The notes below the pieces were generated by a model. That model saw only the letters and a list, made by a program, of their open reading frames with translations. It was not told the origin of the DNA and searched no databases. Below, piece after piece: positions 20,283 to 31,620 of a DNA stretch of 64,000 nt (position 1 is the first letter of the stretch; each line of letters begins with the position of its first letter). Source of the stretch: Prorocentrum cordatum. Taxonomy: Eukaryota; Sar; Dinophyceae; Prorocentrales; Prorocentraceae. The position numbers were made by a program, and so were the translations under genes. The DNA lies in NCBI GenBank assembly GCA_963575745.1, contig CAUYUJ010008635.1, positions 380,489 through 444,488 on the forward strand. Reading direction: 5' to 3'.

Positions 20283-22076
20283 TGGATCCTGTATTGTTTT
20301 TGGATTGTTTAAAGATTTCGTTGTCTCTATGTAGCGTGGTGTGTGGCTTCGTTTTGTGACGTTGCATGTGCTATATAGTGTGTTATGTGTTACGTCTTTT
20401 CCCAGGGATGGAGGATGCATGGTGATTGATTGATGATGTTTTACACCCCATCACTCATCACACACCCACGTCGCACGATGCTTCCGCAACACCTCTGTTG
20501 ATATGGATATACAATGGCATGTTTCGGCAATCTTCACGGCCTCTCCGATGGCGGATTCGTCGCCATAGTTCCAAGACTCCCTCGGGTTCCCCCGTTCCAG
20601 CGCATGGATCTCAGCCACGTGAACCAGAAGATGAAATTTCGGAGCGATCTGCCAAAATATTGTTTGACTGTTTAGCGCCGCTGCTGTTCGGAATAGTTCA
20701 CCATACAATGACACGAAACGAATCGCATACACCCGCAACGCAAAACTCGAATTGTCTATGTCCCTAACTTCGAGTTCGCAATAAAAGCTCACCAGTGCAC
20801 TCACACACTGCAGCCGCACGCGCTCATGAGCGGACGAGGGGGTGTGAAACGAGGCCAGCATATGCTGGAGCACCATCAGAAAATGTCTCCCTTTCTGCCG
20901 CTTTTGTTTTCATGTTTGGCCCTTTGTTATCCTGCTCAAACATCGTAAGCTTGATGGTCTGAAGAGGCAGCTCAACATTGAGGGCCTTCGAGCTCCAACG
21001 CATTTGGGTCATCAACGACGCCAGGGCGTGCTTGCAACCGACGGTGTCTGGGGACGCCGTGCCACCGAGTGAAACGTATAGTCCCTAAACCACGTTCCCA
21101 AGCAGGTACGGCAGCACCCCCAAACAGCACACGTGCATTAAATCTGCTACGACGTAGTGCAGCTTCGTCCCTGGAAGTTTAAACAGAACGCTCGTGAACC
21201 TGCCAGTCATTATATGTTCCATTCTGAACTGCTCTTCTGTATATGCTCGGCCCCTCCAGGGCGCATCGGCATCGGCTCGCCAAAAATCGAAATCGCGGGT
21301 GTTCGAAGCTGGGCACATCCAGCAAACAGAGCCTCTCTCTGATTCGCCCCGCCATCCTGTAAACCCGAACGCCTGTTTCAGCCACGCCCACTCCCCTTTT
21401 ACTTGCAAGACCGCTGCGCGGCAAGATAGTTTAGCCCCCGCCCTCTTTGCTCGCCATCGGTCGCCGATGAGGTTCCCCCGAAGATCGAAAAGCGACTGGT
21501 CGTGGCGAACACGAGGAAATTCTCCCTTGAGCAACGCTTCTGCAGACCATCTCATAATTTCCCACGCGGCCTCGAACGTATGCCTGCCGTAACACCCGCA
21601 AGAGCAGGTATACCTGAGCGTGCAACAGCTGGCGCGGGATATAAATTTAGCACGCATGCCCATCACTTACTCTTGAGTGCGGTGATTCTCGGAGGAGGGG
21701 GAAGCGGGGGTTAGAAGTGGTCCGAGGGGCGGCGTGGCCAGGGGCGGGAAGGGCAAAGGCCAGGGGACAGGAGGGGCACGGGGAGAGACGAGCGAGGGAG
21801 AGGGAAGGTTCATGCAGAGAGGCAGAAGAGGGAGACATTGCGCTGATGGAGGGGCGGGGTTGATGGAGAGGGTGGCCGCGTAGAGTATCTGTGATGAGAC
21901 ATGGCGCTCTCGGATATCTGCGGGGCGGTGCGTTGCGCCGTCAAGGCCGGCGACCGACCGACCATCCGACGCTGGCGCGCAGAGGGCAGGGCTGGTCCCC
22001 AGCCTGAGTGGCGCAACGAGTGGCCCCGCTGCTTCCGACAACCTGGACCGCGCTGCGTGATCAGCACGTCAGCTTC

Positions 22077-22101
22077 GGGGGGGGGGGGGGGGGGGGGGGG
22101 G
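22077..22101. repeat. 25-base G homopolymer
   Basis: Pure G run inside the insertion or intron of the 20.4-23.3 kb locus. Its plus-strand reading is G, so the minus-strand gene would read C. Confidence 0.95.
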
Positions 22102-22168
22102 CAGGGCCCGTGCGCATGCAGGAACATCCAGAAACACTCCAGATAAAATATAGAACCCAGACCAAATC

Positions 22169-22169
<1 letters not shown>

Positions 22170-22237
<68 letters not shown>
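22170..22237. repeat. 68-base A homopolymer
   Basis: Pure A run on the plus strand, followed at 22238-22440 by ATCCAGAA/AACAATC-type repeats. It could mark the poly(A) end of a retroposed RNA on the plus strand, or be simple expansion inside an intron. No target-site duplication is obvious. Confidence 0.95.
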
Positions 22238-22238
<1 letters not shown>

Positions 22239-22445
22239 AGGAAGAAAAAAATGAATCCACAATAATCCAGAACCAGAAACAGGCAATAACCAATCAACAA
22301 CCCAGAAACAATCAAGATACAATCTAGAACCCAGAACACATCCAGAAAAAAAAAAATCAAGAACAAGCCAGAAACAATCGAGAACCGAGAATAATCCAGA
22401 ACAAATCCAGAATCCAGAAACATCACCAACAAAAAAAAAGAATCC
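22238..22445. repeat. ATCCAGAA / CTGGATTCTGGAT repeat family, member 1
   Basis: AATCCAGAAC, AATCCAGAAA and close variants recur every 10-25 bp. The same family occurs at 27.92-28.06, 33.43-33.61 and 34.32-34.41 kb, mostly in non-coding DNA between minus-strand exons. Confidence 0.85.
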
Positions 22446-23300
22446 AGAGATGACATTCCAGGACGCACCGAAGCTGACGAGCAGATCGCGCAATGCTCAA
22501 GATTGGAAACCCCCGACCTCCTCGGGAAGCACACAAACAAATGCCGCCTGTGTCGCATAAGATTGCCAGAGAGTACCTGCCAAGTAAGTAGGTATATTGA
22601 ATCCCTCTGGGCATACGGCGCAGCATCCCCCCACAAACCAATCGAAACAAACCGTTCGGCCACTGCGTCGATTGGCGGGTCCAACGAGTTGCCCCACTCT
22701 GACAGCACGCGATCGGCTGGAGACCAGGTTCAAACTGCGCCCAGTCTGGGAGGTCGCTCGGGTCCACGAAGAAATCTAACAGTTCATGCGGCAGCGAAAC
22801 ATTCACTAGAAACATTTTCTTATGTGACCGTTGTTCGTCCCAACCAGGCAAATATGCCTGGTGCAATGTCGGCATGCTGTTCTTGTCTACCTGTCGCATC
22901 AAACCTCTATACGTGTTGGGCCCGAGCTTCACGTTCCCCCAATCGTTGAGCCTGGTCGGTGCTGCGCCCCCTGTATCTGCAACCACGGATTGGGGCCCCT
23001 CGACCAAATCTGTCGCCCTGAAACGTCCACTTCAGATTTTTTTGTTTTGAAAAAGCGTTCAGCTGCTGCTTCTGGAGCTTGTCTTTCAAGTTCTGCAGGG
23101 GCGTCGGCACTGTCCACGGGCGCGTCTGCGAGCGCCTCTGGGGCGCCGAAAAGGATGGGCGCTCCGCCCGCATCGCGAGCAACTAAGGGAGGTGAGTCAA
23201 ACTTGCTATTTGATAGCTTACCCACCTGGCCCGAGCTGGCCGAAGAAGAGGCGCCGTCGGGCAGCAACCGCTGCCGAACCCCACCGGGCACCATCGTCGG

Positions 23301-23747
23301 CTCCGCCTGACGCGCAAGCGTTCGGCGAAATCTCGGGCCAGTAAATGTACTGCGACGGCAAAATCGATCCAGGACAGCGCCAAGGCGGGTGCAAGCGCTG
23401 TCGGGAGCACGAGGCGATGCGGGGTCGTAGGAGGGAGGAGGGCGATATCCAATGGTTGACGGGCGGGCAGGCGACCGTCGGGGGGGGGGGGTCGAAGGGG
23501 GGGGCGGGGGAGATGAGGACTGGAAGGATGGGAGTCGGAAGGGCGAGAACCCCGAATATGATAACCGAAAGGCGCGGAGGGTGGAGACGACGGTGGGCAT
23601 CGACGGCCCCGAAAGATGTAGGACCTCCAGTTGCGGTAGATTTCGTTACTGGATCGTCTCGCCGACGCAACGCCGCCGATCCCCCGAGACGGCAGCTGGA
23701 ACGATCTAAGCTCTGAGAAAAAATGCAGCTGCCGCGCAAGCAGTCCA
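23301..23747. other. no gene; G-rich segment
   Basis: 23460-23530 is strongly G-rich. The remainder has no coding segment I can support. It separates the last exon of the 23.7-26.4 kb gene from the decayed gene at 20.4-23.3 kb. Confidence 0.45.
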
Positions 23748-26397
23748 TCAAGCTGCCATGCGCTTGATGTCGCCCAGGTTGTTCTTCTTGAAGCTGTTGA
23801 AGCTGGCCTACGCGGGGAATGCTGGCATCTGGGCGTTCGGTGGAGCCCCCGATGGGGTCACGACGCGCGTCAGGGTTGGGCCGAAATGAGTGGGGGGGGG
23901 ATGTAGGGAAAGGGGGGCGGCCCCGCGCGCGACCTAGGCTCCTCGTCGTCCCTCCTCCGCCCCCCCCGCCTCCCGCGCCCTTCCCTCTCCCGCCTCATTC
24001 CATCCTCCAATCATGATCATCAGTGGGTTCGTGGCTTAGCAAACCAATGGCTGGCGCCCGAATGGTTTTCCTGGAGAACCAACAATGGCTGGCACCCGCA
24101 TGGTTTTCCTGGGGAACCCCTGGGCACTTGAGCCCCGTTTTCCATGCCAGAAAAATGGTTGGCACCCGCATGCTTGTGGTTTTTCCTTGGGACCCCCTGG
24201 GCCGTTGGGCCCTGGCGCGCCTGCGCCGAGTCGAGCTCAGCCTTCAGCGACGCGGCGCGCTCCAGCAGCGCGGTCGGGTCCGCGACGTTGTCCTTCGCCT
24301 CCTTCGCCTTCGCGCAGTGGTCCGCGACGAAGGCGTCGACGGCCGCCCTGTGCAGCTCCGCGTTGGCCCGCAGGAACTGGTTCATCGCCTCTGGGCAGGC
24401 CTTGCGCGTCAGCTTCAAGCACGGGCTCGGCGCCTCCGAGAGCTCGGCGTGAGTGGCGCGGGCCCAGTTCTTCGCCGAGATGATGGCCGCCTCGAGCGCC
24501 TTCTTCGCGTCGCGCGGCTCCTTCAGCTGAGGGTTGCGGGCCTCCTCCTCCTCCTGTCGCTTCTTCTCGAGCTCAGCCCTCCTCTCCGCGCGCTCGCGGC
24601 CCCCCCTCTCCTTCTCGGTCTCGGCGGGCTTCGCGTCGCCCGGGGCCGTCGCAGCAGATGCGCGCTCGCCGTGCATGGACGAACGGATCCGCGAGTAGTC
24701 ATCCGCCGACATCTTCGCCGTCGTGTCCGAGCTGGAGCTCTCCCTCCGAGATGTGATCTCACGGTAGATCGACCTGCTCCACTTGCATTGATGAGTGTTG
24801 TTGTCGGCCTCGTGCGGCCTCTCCACCAGCGCCCCTGCGTCGCATGTGAGCTTCGCCTGCGTCTCGCAATTGAGGTACATCGGGCCTGCGAGCTGCTTCT
24901 GCGTGAGCCACTCGATCGCGTCCTCGTTCTCCTCCGGCCTGCCAACTGTAGCGGTCGACGTGCAGGTGCTGCCACCGCTGGCGGGATCAACCAAGAACTT
25001 CGCGAGCCAGGTCGGCTTCGACGAGTTGGGCACTGCCTGACTCGATCGGTGGCAGCGCGCCCAAACGTCCCCGCGGTCAAATACTGCGTTCGGAAACGAT
25101 GGGCCCCGCCAACTCTCGCAACCGACACGTTCCAACCAAAATTCAGGTTCAACCGTGGCCCCCAAGGGCCCTATCATTTTCCTCATCTGTCTACTCATAC
25201 CACCTCTACCTCCCCCCCCCCCCCTCCTGCTCCTCCTCCTCCTCCTCATCCTCCTCATCCCCCCCCTTATCTTCCTCCTCCTCCTCGTCCTCCTCCTCCT
25301 CGTCATCATCATCCCCTCCTCCTCCCCCCCCCCCCCTCCTCCTCCTCCTCCCCCATCCTCCTCCCCCGCCCGAGAGTGGCGGGGCCATGCCCAGGACATG
25401 CTGTGCAATGTTTAGCCCAGCTGGGATAGGCGAAGCAACGCAGCTTCTTCGTCTTCATCCTCCCCATCACGTTCTCATGGTGCCTCCTCCATCCGTCATC
25501 CCCTTTATCCACCAAATTCTCATATTCCTCGTCGCCCCCCCCCCTCCTCCCCCTCGTGGTTCGCTTTGCCCTGTCGCCCATGAACTGCTTCCTCGGCGAC
25601 GGCGCCGTCGTCTTGAGCGCGTGGCCGTAGGGCGAGTACAAGTCGCCCAGCCGCTTCTCCCCGATGATGTCTTTGAGCTGGTCGCCCGTCAGCGTCGACA
25701 GGTCGGTGTTCTGCGACAGCAAGAACTCCTTCGCGTCGGCGAACGCCTTGGGCGGCTTCTCCTCGAACTTGCGCAGCGCCTCCACCTCCTGGGGCGTCGG
25801 CCCCTGCGACTCACCAGCGAGCTCCGCAAGCGCTTCCTCCTTCACCACGGGGGGCGCGCTCTCCTCGACCACGGGGGCAGCTGCGGGCTTCTTGGACGCC
25901 AGCGCCTTGTCGTCCGAGGTGTCGTCGCTCATCTCATGATCCTTGACGACGCCGACCGCCTGCGCCATGGGCTCGGCTGGGGCAGCATCGCGATCGCCAG
26001 CAGGCGCATCGCCTGGCATCACCTCGGACGCGAAGCTCGCAGCAGGCCGCTTGCACACTGCCTTGGCCTTCGCCTTGGCCTTGCCCTTTGCCAGCTCTGC
26101 AACGGGCGCGTCGTGCTCAGCACCGTCCATCGTCTTGCGACGCTTGCGGCGCCCGGGCTTGTCCTCGACAGCTGCGGCGCCCTCCTCCTCCTCCTCGGCG
26201 ATGCCCTTGCCGCTGCCCTTCTTGGCCGCCGGCGTGCTCGACGCTGCGGAGCCCTCCGCCCTCTCGAGCTCCACGTCGACCCCTCTCGTTGTCGGGCTGC
26301 CGCCAGTGTCGCTGCTGACCTCGAGCTTGAAGCACCTGCTGTTGGATCCGTCTGGCGTGCTCAATACCGACTGCTTCAGCCCCTTGGCGGCAGACAT
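23748..26397 (-). CDS. multi-exon gene, Lys/Ala-rich protein of unknown function
   Basis: Best host-gene candidate in the window. Exon 1 starts at ATG 26397 and stays open to about 25570 or further. It encodes a low-complexity nuclear-looking protein: acidic and KKGSGKG runs, RRKRRKTMDG, AKGKAKAKAKAVCKRPAA, SKKPAA, then an ordered segment (LSTLTGDQLKDIIGEKRLGD). A GGAGG/GGGG purine intron (minus sense) follows. Exon 2 (about 25036-24221, 272 codons) begins AVPNSSKPTWLAKFLVDPAS and contains EWLTQKQLAGPMYLNCETQ, a KWSRSIYREI segment, and a long charged coiled coil (ERAERRAELEKKRQEEEEAR, then ALEAAIISAKNWA). Intron 24220-23808 has a GC donor and a TAG|G acceptor. Exon 3 (23807-23748) encodes ASFNSFKKNNLGDIKRMAA and a stop, joining in phase 0. 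Proteins of this layout recur in dinoflagellate genomes, from memory; function unknown. The exon 1/2 junction is not resolved. Confidence 0.65.
23808..24220 (-). repeat. putative GC-AG intron with internal direct repeats
   Basis: Plus-strand units ATGGCTGGCGCCCGAATGG at 24047, ATGGCTGGCACCCGCATGG at 24085 and ATGGTTGGCACCCGCATG at 24155, each followed by GGTTTTCCTGG.GAACC-type sequence, form three imperfect direct repeats of about 38 bp. They lie wholly inside the predicted intron. The outer part (23870-24000) is G- and C-rich low complexity. Confidence 0.6.
25150..25375. repeat. CCT/CCCC tract in intron of the 23.7-26.4 kb gene
   Basis: CCT, CTC and poly-C blocks on the plus strand, hence purine-rich in the sense of the gene. 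Confidence 0.9.
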
Positions 26398-26529
26398 TCT
26401 GCTGGGCAGCGACTGTTGTCTCGAAACGGACCTGGGCGTCCTGAATCGAGTGGGCTGCGCTCAGCAGCCGCGAAGAACTCCCTCGAGCCTGAATGAGCGG
26501 CAGCAGCCTGACAAATAACCGAGGCCAGT

Positions 26530-27105
26530 CGGTTCCAGCAGGTATATAGCACCCCGCAATTGCGGATAAGAGTGAGGGGGCGGGCGCGGGCGACGCGGGC
26601 GTCGTCAAGCCGGCGGACCTCGTGGCCCCCACCTTCCTTGTCGATGGCGCTCTCCTCCTCCTCCTCCTCCTCCTCCTCCTCCTCCTCCTCCTCCTCCTCC
26701 CTCCTCCTCCTCTCCTCCTCCTCCTCCTCCTCCGCCTCCTACTCCTCCTCCTCTTCCTCGTCCTCGTCCTCGTTCTCATCGTCATCGTCGTCCTCCTCCT
26801 CCACCTCGTCCTCCTCCTCCTCCTCCGCTTCTTCCTCGTCCTCCCTCTCCCCCCCTCGTCCTTCCATCATCGTCCTCCCATTGTCGTCATGTTCCTCCTC
26901 GTCGTCCTCCTCCTCTTCCCCCCCTCCCGATCCTCCACCCTCCTCCTTTTCGTCGTCGTCGTCGTCGTCGTCGACGTCATCGTCGTCGTCCCCTCCCTCC
27001 TCCTCCTCCTCCTCCTCCTCCTCCTCCTGCTGCTCCTCCTCCTTCTCCTGCTGCTGCTGCTCCTCCTCCTCCTCCTCCTCCTCCTCCCCCTCCTCGTCCT
27101 CCTGC
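26530..27105. repeat. CCT/CTC/GTC trinucleotide array
   Basis: Long imperfect array: CTC (26645-26750), mixed TCC/GTC (26750-26990), then TCC/TGC (26995-27105). Separates the gene ending at 23.7 kb (minus) from the minisatellites downstream. Confidence 0.95.
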
Positions 27106-27470
27106 AAAAGCAGCCCGCCGCAGGCGCCGAATAAATTGGTTTGCACAGTGAACGTGGTTTGGGTCGCGGGTGGGCCGCGGGTTCTCCACCGGGAACGAAT
27201 GCAAAAGATGCTCGCCGCAGGCGCCGAACAAAATTGGTTTGCACCCTGAACGTGGTCGCGGGTGGGCCGCGGTCTCTCCACCTAGAACGATTCAAAAGAT
27301 GCCCGCCGCAGGCGCCGAAAAATGCGGTTTGTACCCTGAACGTGGTTTGGGTCGCGGGTTGGTCGCGAGTTGATCGCGGGGTGGGTCGCGGGCTCTCCAC
27401 CTGGAAGGAATGCAAAAAAAGCCCGCCGCAGGCGCCGAAAATGTTGGTTTGTACCTTGAACGTGGTTTGG
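27106..27470. repeat. tandem unit of about 100 bp, four copies
   Basis: GCCGCAGGCGCCGAA recurs at about 27117, 27217, 27308 and 27426, each followed by TTGGTTTG-type sequence and TGAACGTGGT. The spacing is 91-118 bp. Confidence 0.92.
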
Positions 27471-27473
27471 GTC

Positions 27474-27805
27474 GAAGGTGGGTCGCGGGTGGGTCGCGGG
27501 GTGAGTCGCGGGTGGGTCGCGGGTGGGTCGCGGGTGGGTCGCGGGCGGGTCGCGGGTGGGTCGCGGGGTGGGCCGCGGGCGGGTCGCGGGGTGGGTCGCG
27601 GGTGGGTCGCGGGTGGGTCGCGGGGTGGGTCGCGGGGTGGGTCGCGGGTGGGTCGCGGGTGGGTCGCGGGTGGGTCGCAGGGTGGGTCGCGGGGTGGGTC
27701 GCGGGGTGGGTCGCGGGTGGGTCGCGGGTGGGTCGCGGGTGGGTCGCGGGTGGGTCGCGGGGTGGGTCGCGGGTGGGTCGCGGGGCGGGTTGCGGGTGGG
27801 ACGAC
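27474..27805. repeat. GGGTCGCGGGTG 12-bp minisatellite
   Basis: About 28 tandem copies of GGGTCGCGGGTG, some 1-2 bases longer (GGGTCGCGGGGTG). All frames stay open, giving spurious proteins. Confidence 0.98.
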
Positions 27806-27855
27806 GACAACAAACAACAACAACAAACAACAACAACAACAACAACACGAGTCCG
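27806..27855. repeat. AAC trinucleotide run
   Basis: ACAACAACAA-type run immediately after the 12-bp minisatellite. Confidence 0.95.
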
Positions 27856-28500
27856 CACCGCGGAATCTCACTTCAGCCACGCACCCAGGGACAATCAATG
27901 ACCGTTCGGCCCCCTCACTCTGATCTGGATTCTGGATGTTTACGGGTCTCTGGATTCTCAAACCTGCAAAATAGCAACGAAACGCTGTCTTTTCACATGT
28001 ATAATCAAATTCCATGAAAAAAATACAAAATCCAGAAAATCCAGAATTCCAGAATCTCCCGACTCAACTCGGGATCTGCGGGCGCCAGGCGGGGGCGAAA
28101 CAAATCTGGCCCTGATTTTTTCCAGTTGGGTCGGGATCCGCGGGCGCCAAGGCAGAACTCACAACTTCATGCTCCACTATGTTTTGTAAACACGGATGCT
28201 TTGTCGACGGCCGCATCCTCTAAGATCCCCATCCTCGTCCGCCCGACCTTCCCAGCCTCGCCCCCTCCTCTCACTCGCCCCCCTCACCCCCGCCCGTTTT
28301 CATCTTTTCGTCACGCGTGGCCCCTGGACTTTCCCCCCGCGGATTGTTCCGGGTGGTTTTTTATTTTCGAGGGTTTGTTCCGGAGCTTTTCTTGTTCCAG
28401 GGGATTGTGTCGCAGGTTATTTTGCGCCTGGGCGAATCCCAATGTTTTTTTCTTCCGATATTAGGGGAAACCCTGCTATCTTTCTCCTCGTCCCCCCCCC
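27856..28500. other. no gene; includes ATCCAGAA-family repeats
   Basis: 27919-28060 has CTGGATTCTGGATG and its complement (CAGAAAATCCAGAATTCCAG). 28100-28460 is AT-richer unique sequence with no supported exon. Confidence 0.5.
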
Positions 28501-28925
28501 CCTCTACGCCCTGCCCCCGCGCTGGCGGGGCGGCGGGGGGGGGGGCAGCGGCGCGCCGCGAAGGGGCGGCGGGGGCGGCGGCAGGGCGGGCGCGGTCGCT
28601 CTCTCGTCACTGTCACATCCCCCTCCTCGTCTGCATCTCCTTCTCCGTCTCCTCCCCCACCCCCTTCCACCTCCTCCTCCTACGCCTCCTCCTCCTCCCC
28701 CTCCTCCTCCTCCTCTTCCTCCTCCTCCTCCTCCTATCCCCCTCCTCTTCCCCCCCCTCTCCCCCCCCCTCCTCTCCCCCCCCTCCTCCACCTCTCCCCC
28801 TCTCCTCCTCTTCCTAGGGGATCCCTCCTCCTCCTCCCCTTCCTTCTCCGCCCCCTGCACCTCCTCCTCATCCTCCTCCTCCATCTCCCCCCCCTCCTCT
28901 GCCGCCCCTCTCTGCGTCGACCCTC
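28501..28925. repeat. G-rich block then CCT/CTC array
   Basis: GGCGGGG-type DNA (28520-28590) followed by imperfect CTC and poly-C blocks (28615-28910). Confidence 0.92.
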
Positions 28926-29068
28926 GGGGCCGACGCCCTCGGCAACCGCGCCTTGGGGCATCCGCGCCGGGCCCCGACTCCGACGCCCGAGGCGCCGCGG
29001 GGCGAGGAACGAGGGCGAGGAGGTGGAAATGAAGAGGAGGGGGGGGATAATTGCATGCGCATGAACGC

Positions 29069-31244
29069 CTATGCTAGCAACCGCGCCTTGATGTCTTTAC
29101 ACAGCTGCCTTAACTTGGCGAGCTCATCTTTCCCTAAGCTTTTGACTGGGCCACCGCAAGGTGTCCACGTGTTCTTTGATGGCCTCTGCAACATCCCTAC
29201 AGATCTTGGAGGGTGCATCTGACTCAGTCGTGGACACATTCAGGATCTGCGTTGTGTCGGGCCAGCGAGTGCACACAATTAAAGTCTGCGAGCCATTGTG
29301 ACCAGGCGTCAGCCTCACTTCCATTGGCTTGCTGGGCACGTCGGGGGCGGCCGCTGCCTTTGCAACGACCGCCGCTGCCTTCGTCGCCGCCGCTGCTGGC
29401 TTGGGCGCGGCGGCCGCTACTGCCAGCGCGGGCGCAGCGGCCGCTGCTGGCTTGGGCGCAATGGCCGCTGCTGCAGCGGCCGCTGGCCCACCCGCCCCGA
29501 GAATGGCGCAGTCAGAATCTGAGTCCGAAAACCCTGCTGGCAAAAGCGCCGTCGGCGCCGCGGCTGGTGCCCCTACGGGCCCAGGCGCCGCCGGCAGCGG
29601 CAAGGCAGGCGCGGGCGGCGCCGCTGGATGCTTGGGGGCAGCCTTCGCCTTCCGCTTGGGGGGCGGCGCGGGGGGCAGCAGCCTGGCCGCCGCAAAACAA
29701 AAAAAAAGAAAGAGGATGAGTGGTAGATGGAGGAGGGGGGGGAGGAGGGGGGGGAGAAGGGGAGGGGGAGGAGGAGGGGGGAGGGGGTAGGGGAGGAGGG
29801 GGGGGAGGAGGAGGGGAGAGAGGAGGAGGAGGAGGGAGGGGATGAGGGAAGAGGAGGATGAGGAGGAGGAGGAGGGGGGGGGGGGGAGGAGGAGGAGGAG
29901 GCGGAGAAGGAGGGGGGGTAGAGGCGCGGTTTCTGGCAGCCCCGCTGCCCCCACGTCGGTCAGTAGAAAGGGGGGGGGAGGGGGGGGGGGAAGGAGGATG
30001 AGGAGGAGGAGGGGGGCGGCGATGAGGACGATGATGATGATGATGATGGGGAGGATGAGGAGGAGGAGGAGGAGGAGGAGGAGGAGGAGGAGGGAGGAGG
30101 AGGAGGAGGAGGAGGATGTTGGTGATCATGATGCCGACGATGATGATGACGAGGAGGAGGAGGAGGGGGGGGGGGGGGAAGAGGAGGGAAAGAGGGGGAG
30201 GCATTGACTATGGGGGCGGGGAAGGGGCGTGGGATACGGTTCAGCGCGCGCCCGCAGCCTGTGAGCGGATAGCGAGCCGTCATCCTGGATGTTCGCATTC
30301 GGCTGCAGCGTATGGCACATTGACCCGTCGTCCCACTTGGCAATCGCAAACCCCGCTTCGCCCTGCACGTGCGGGCTCGCCACCAAACGTCGCCCATCTG
30401 CCAAGATTTCGAACACTCCCCCCCTCTCGTGATGGCAATCGATGGTTTGGTCATCATCCAATGATATGCTCTCGACGTCGTCTTCGTCAGGAAGGGGGTC
30501 GACACTCGGTTCCTCTCGGAACCGCGCCATTGGGCACGGTGTTTTGCGGTGGCGACCCGCCCTCGCGAACCCCCTCTCGGCGCCGGGGCCGATAATATGG
30601 GGGATCTCCAGGATGAATCCAGGGCGAGCCGCGCGCTCTTTAGACGCATCGCACGTGCCAAACTTAGCGACGTCCTTGATGCGACCATCGAAACGCATGC
30701 GCACGTGAGCGAGCATGGCCCGAATGGAGTAAGCAACGAGTGCGGCCGTGGCGCCAACGGACCTCACCAGGGCCCGAGCACGTTTTTGGAGTGGCCCTAC
30801 GGCCTCCCCAACCGCGAGCATAACTGCAAATTCCATAACACGCTGTGTGAAATATCCCCCTCTCGGGTCAAGCTCGATTAAACTGCGTAATCCATCCTGC
30901 GGGGCAATCGACGCCGCGTCGACGACGCGCTCGCCTTCCCCCTCCCCAACCCCCTTTCCCACGACCGCCCGAGCCCAGCCACGCCCGAGGCGGCTGCGCT
31001 GGAAGGGCGGCCGTGCGAGAAAGAGGAGGGGATATATAGAGAGCGATGGCAGTCGCCGTCGCGGCTTCAATGCCCTGCAAACCGACGCCCAAGACATGCA
31101 CGTGAGGTTCGCGCCTTTGCGCATGTTGCTGGGCGGATATAACCCCCCGCGCCAAAAAGTGGGCACAATCAAGCACATTCGAGTCTGGATAGCAGCGGCA
31201 GCGCTGGGGTCACCTTGCAAGCACGGGGCGCGGGTTCGCTTCAT
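29069..31244 (-). CDS. two-exon gene of unknown function
   Basis: Exon 1 (about 31244-30259) is open on the minus strand. Reliable protein starts near PQDGLRSLIELDPRGGYFTQ and continues MEFAVMLAVGEAVGPLQKRA, FILEIPHIIGPGAER, an acidic DEDDVESISLDDDQTIDC stretch and GFAIAKWDDGSMCHTLQPN. A GC donor fits at 30258. The intron is a GGA/CTCC array (about 29700-30200). Exon 2 starts after a T-rich tract and a CAG near 29680. It encodes a Pro/Ala-rich linker with SDSDSDCAILGAGG, then an ordered part (TPGHNGSQTLIVCTRWPD, APSKICRDVAEAIKEHVDT). At about 29125 the frame ends at TGA, but the neighbouring frame continues KDELAKLRQLCKDIKARLLA to a stop at 29069-29071, so there is a one-base slip or an unrecognised tiny intron. 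I do not recognise the family. Confidence 0.55.
29700..30205. repeat. GGA/GGGG purine array in intron
   Basis: Imperfect GGA, GAGGG and GATGAT repeats on the plus strand. In the sense of the minus-strand gene this is a long pyrimidine tract. Confidence 0.93.
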
Positions 31245-31620
31245 ACCGATGTCGGCAGCTGCAATGACTTGAAGGCTAAACGAGCGGCAGAGGATGCAGG
31301 ATGATAGATCGATATGGTCTCAAGCTGCCCAGGCATACCGACGCCTGCAACGACTCCGACCGCGGTGCGGGTCGGGCCCTCCAGGGGCCACTTGCTACCG
31401 TCTGTTCCTTGCGATCGGGGTGCTCCTGGAGGCGCCAATTGGAGGCTTCGCGGGGTAGATTGGAAGCCTCTCGGCCCGCATTGCTGGCCCCCTGCGATCT
31501 TGGGACATATGTGATCCCATTGGAGGCCCCATGGGATCTCTGGATATGTTTCGGAAGCGTTCTGGGATATCTTGGAAGCGTTCTAGGATCTCTTGGAGGC
31601 GTCATCCGCGTTCCCCTATT
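31245..31620. repeat. degenerate TTGGAAGCGTTCTGGGATATC repeats
   Basis: From about 31430, phrases such as CTTGGAAGCGTTCT and GGGATCTCTTGGAGGCGT recur at about 21-28 bp. 31245-31430 is unassigned. Confidence 0.7.

Larger units (their letters stand above)
20451..23300 (-). pseudogene. decayed multi-exon gene, probably transposon-derived
   Basis: Read on the minus strand. 23300-23225 may encode a start (MVPGGVRQRLLP). 23180-23040 reads LQNLKDKLQKQQLNAFSKQ. 23007-22715 reads NVKLGPNTYRGLMRQVDK and FVDPSDLPDWAQFEPG. After a frame change near 22720 it continues VLSEWGNSLDPPIDAVAERF to about 22520. An insertion or intron of roughly 890 bp follows, full of homopolymers. 21632-21085 reads CSCGCYGRHTFEAAWEIMRW, RWRAKRAG, SVCWMCPAS and YVVADLMHVCCLGVLPYLLG, ending at an in-frame TAG (21085-21087). 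The same frame then resumes (GLYVSLGGTASPDT), shifts near 20880, and ends ESWNYGDESAIGEAVKIAET. The mix of Cys/His pairs and a DLMH motif resembles transposase-like proteins present in many copies in dinoflagellate genomes, from memory; I cannot name the family. One stop and at least two frame changes argue for a dead copy. Confidence 0.55.

Noticed and set aside
22170-22237. Poly(A) run as the 3' end of a processed retrocopy
   Set aside because: No coding or LINE-like sequence precedes it on the plus strand and no target-site duplication is visible; simple expansion is as likely.
27141-28017. Several 160-380 codon frames rich in VAGGSRVGRG or PATHPRPTRD
   Set aside because: Products of the 12-bp GGGTCGCGGGTG minisatellite.
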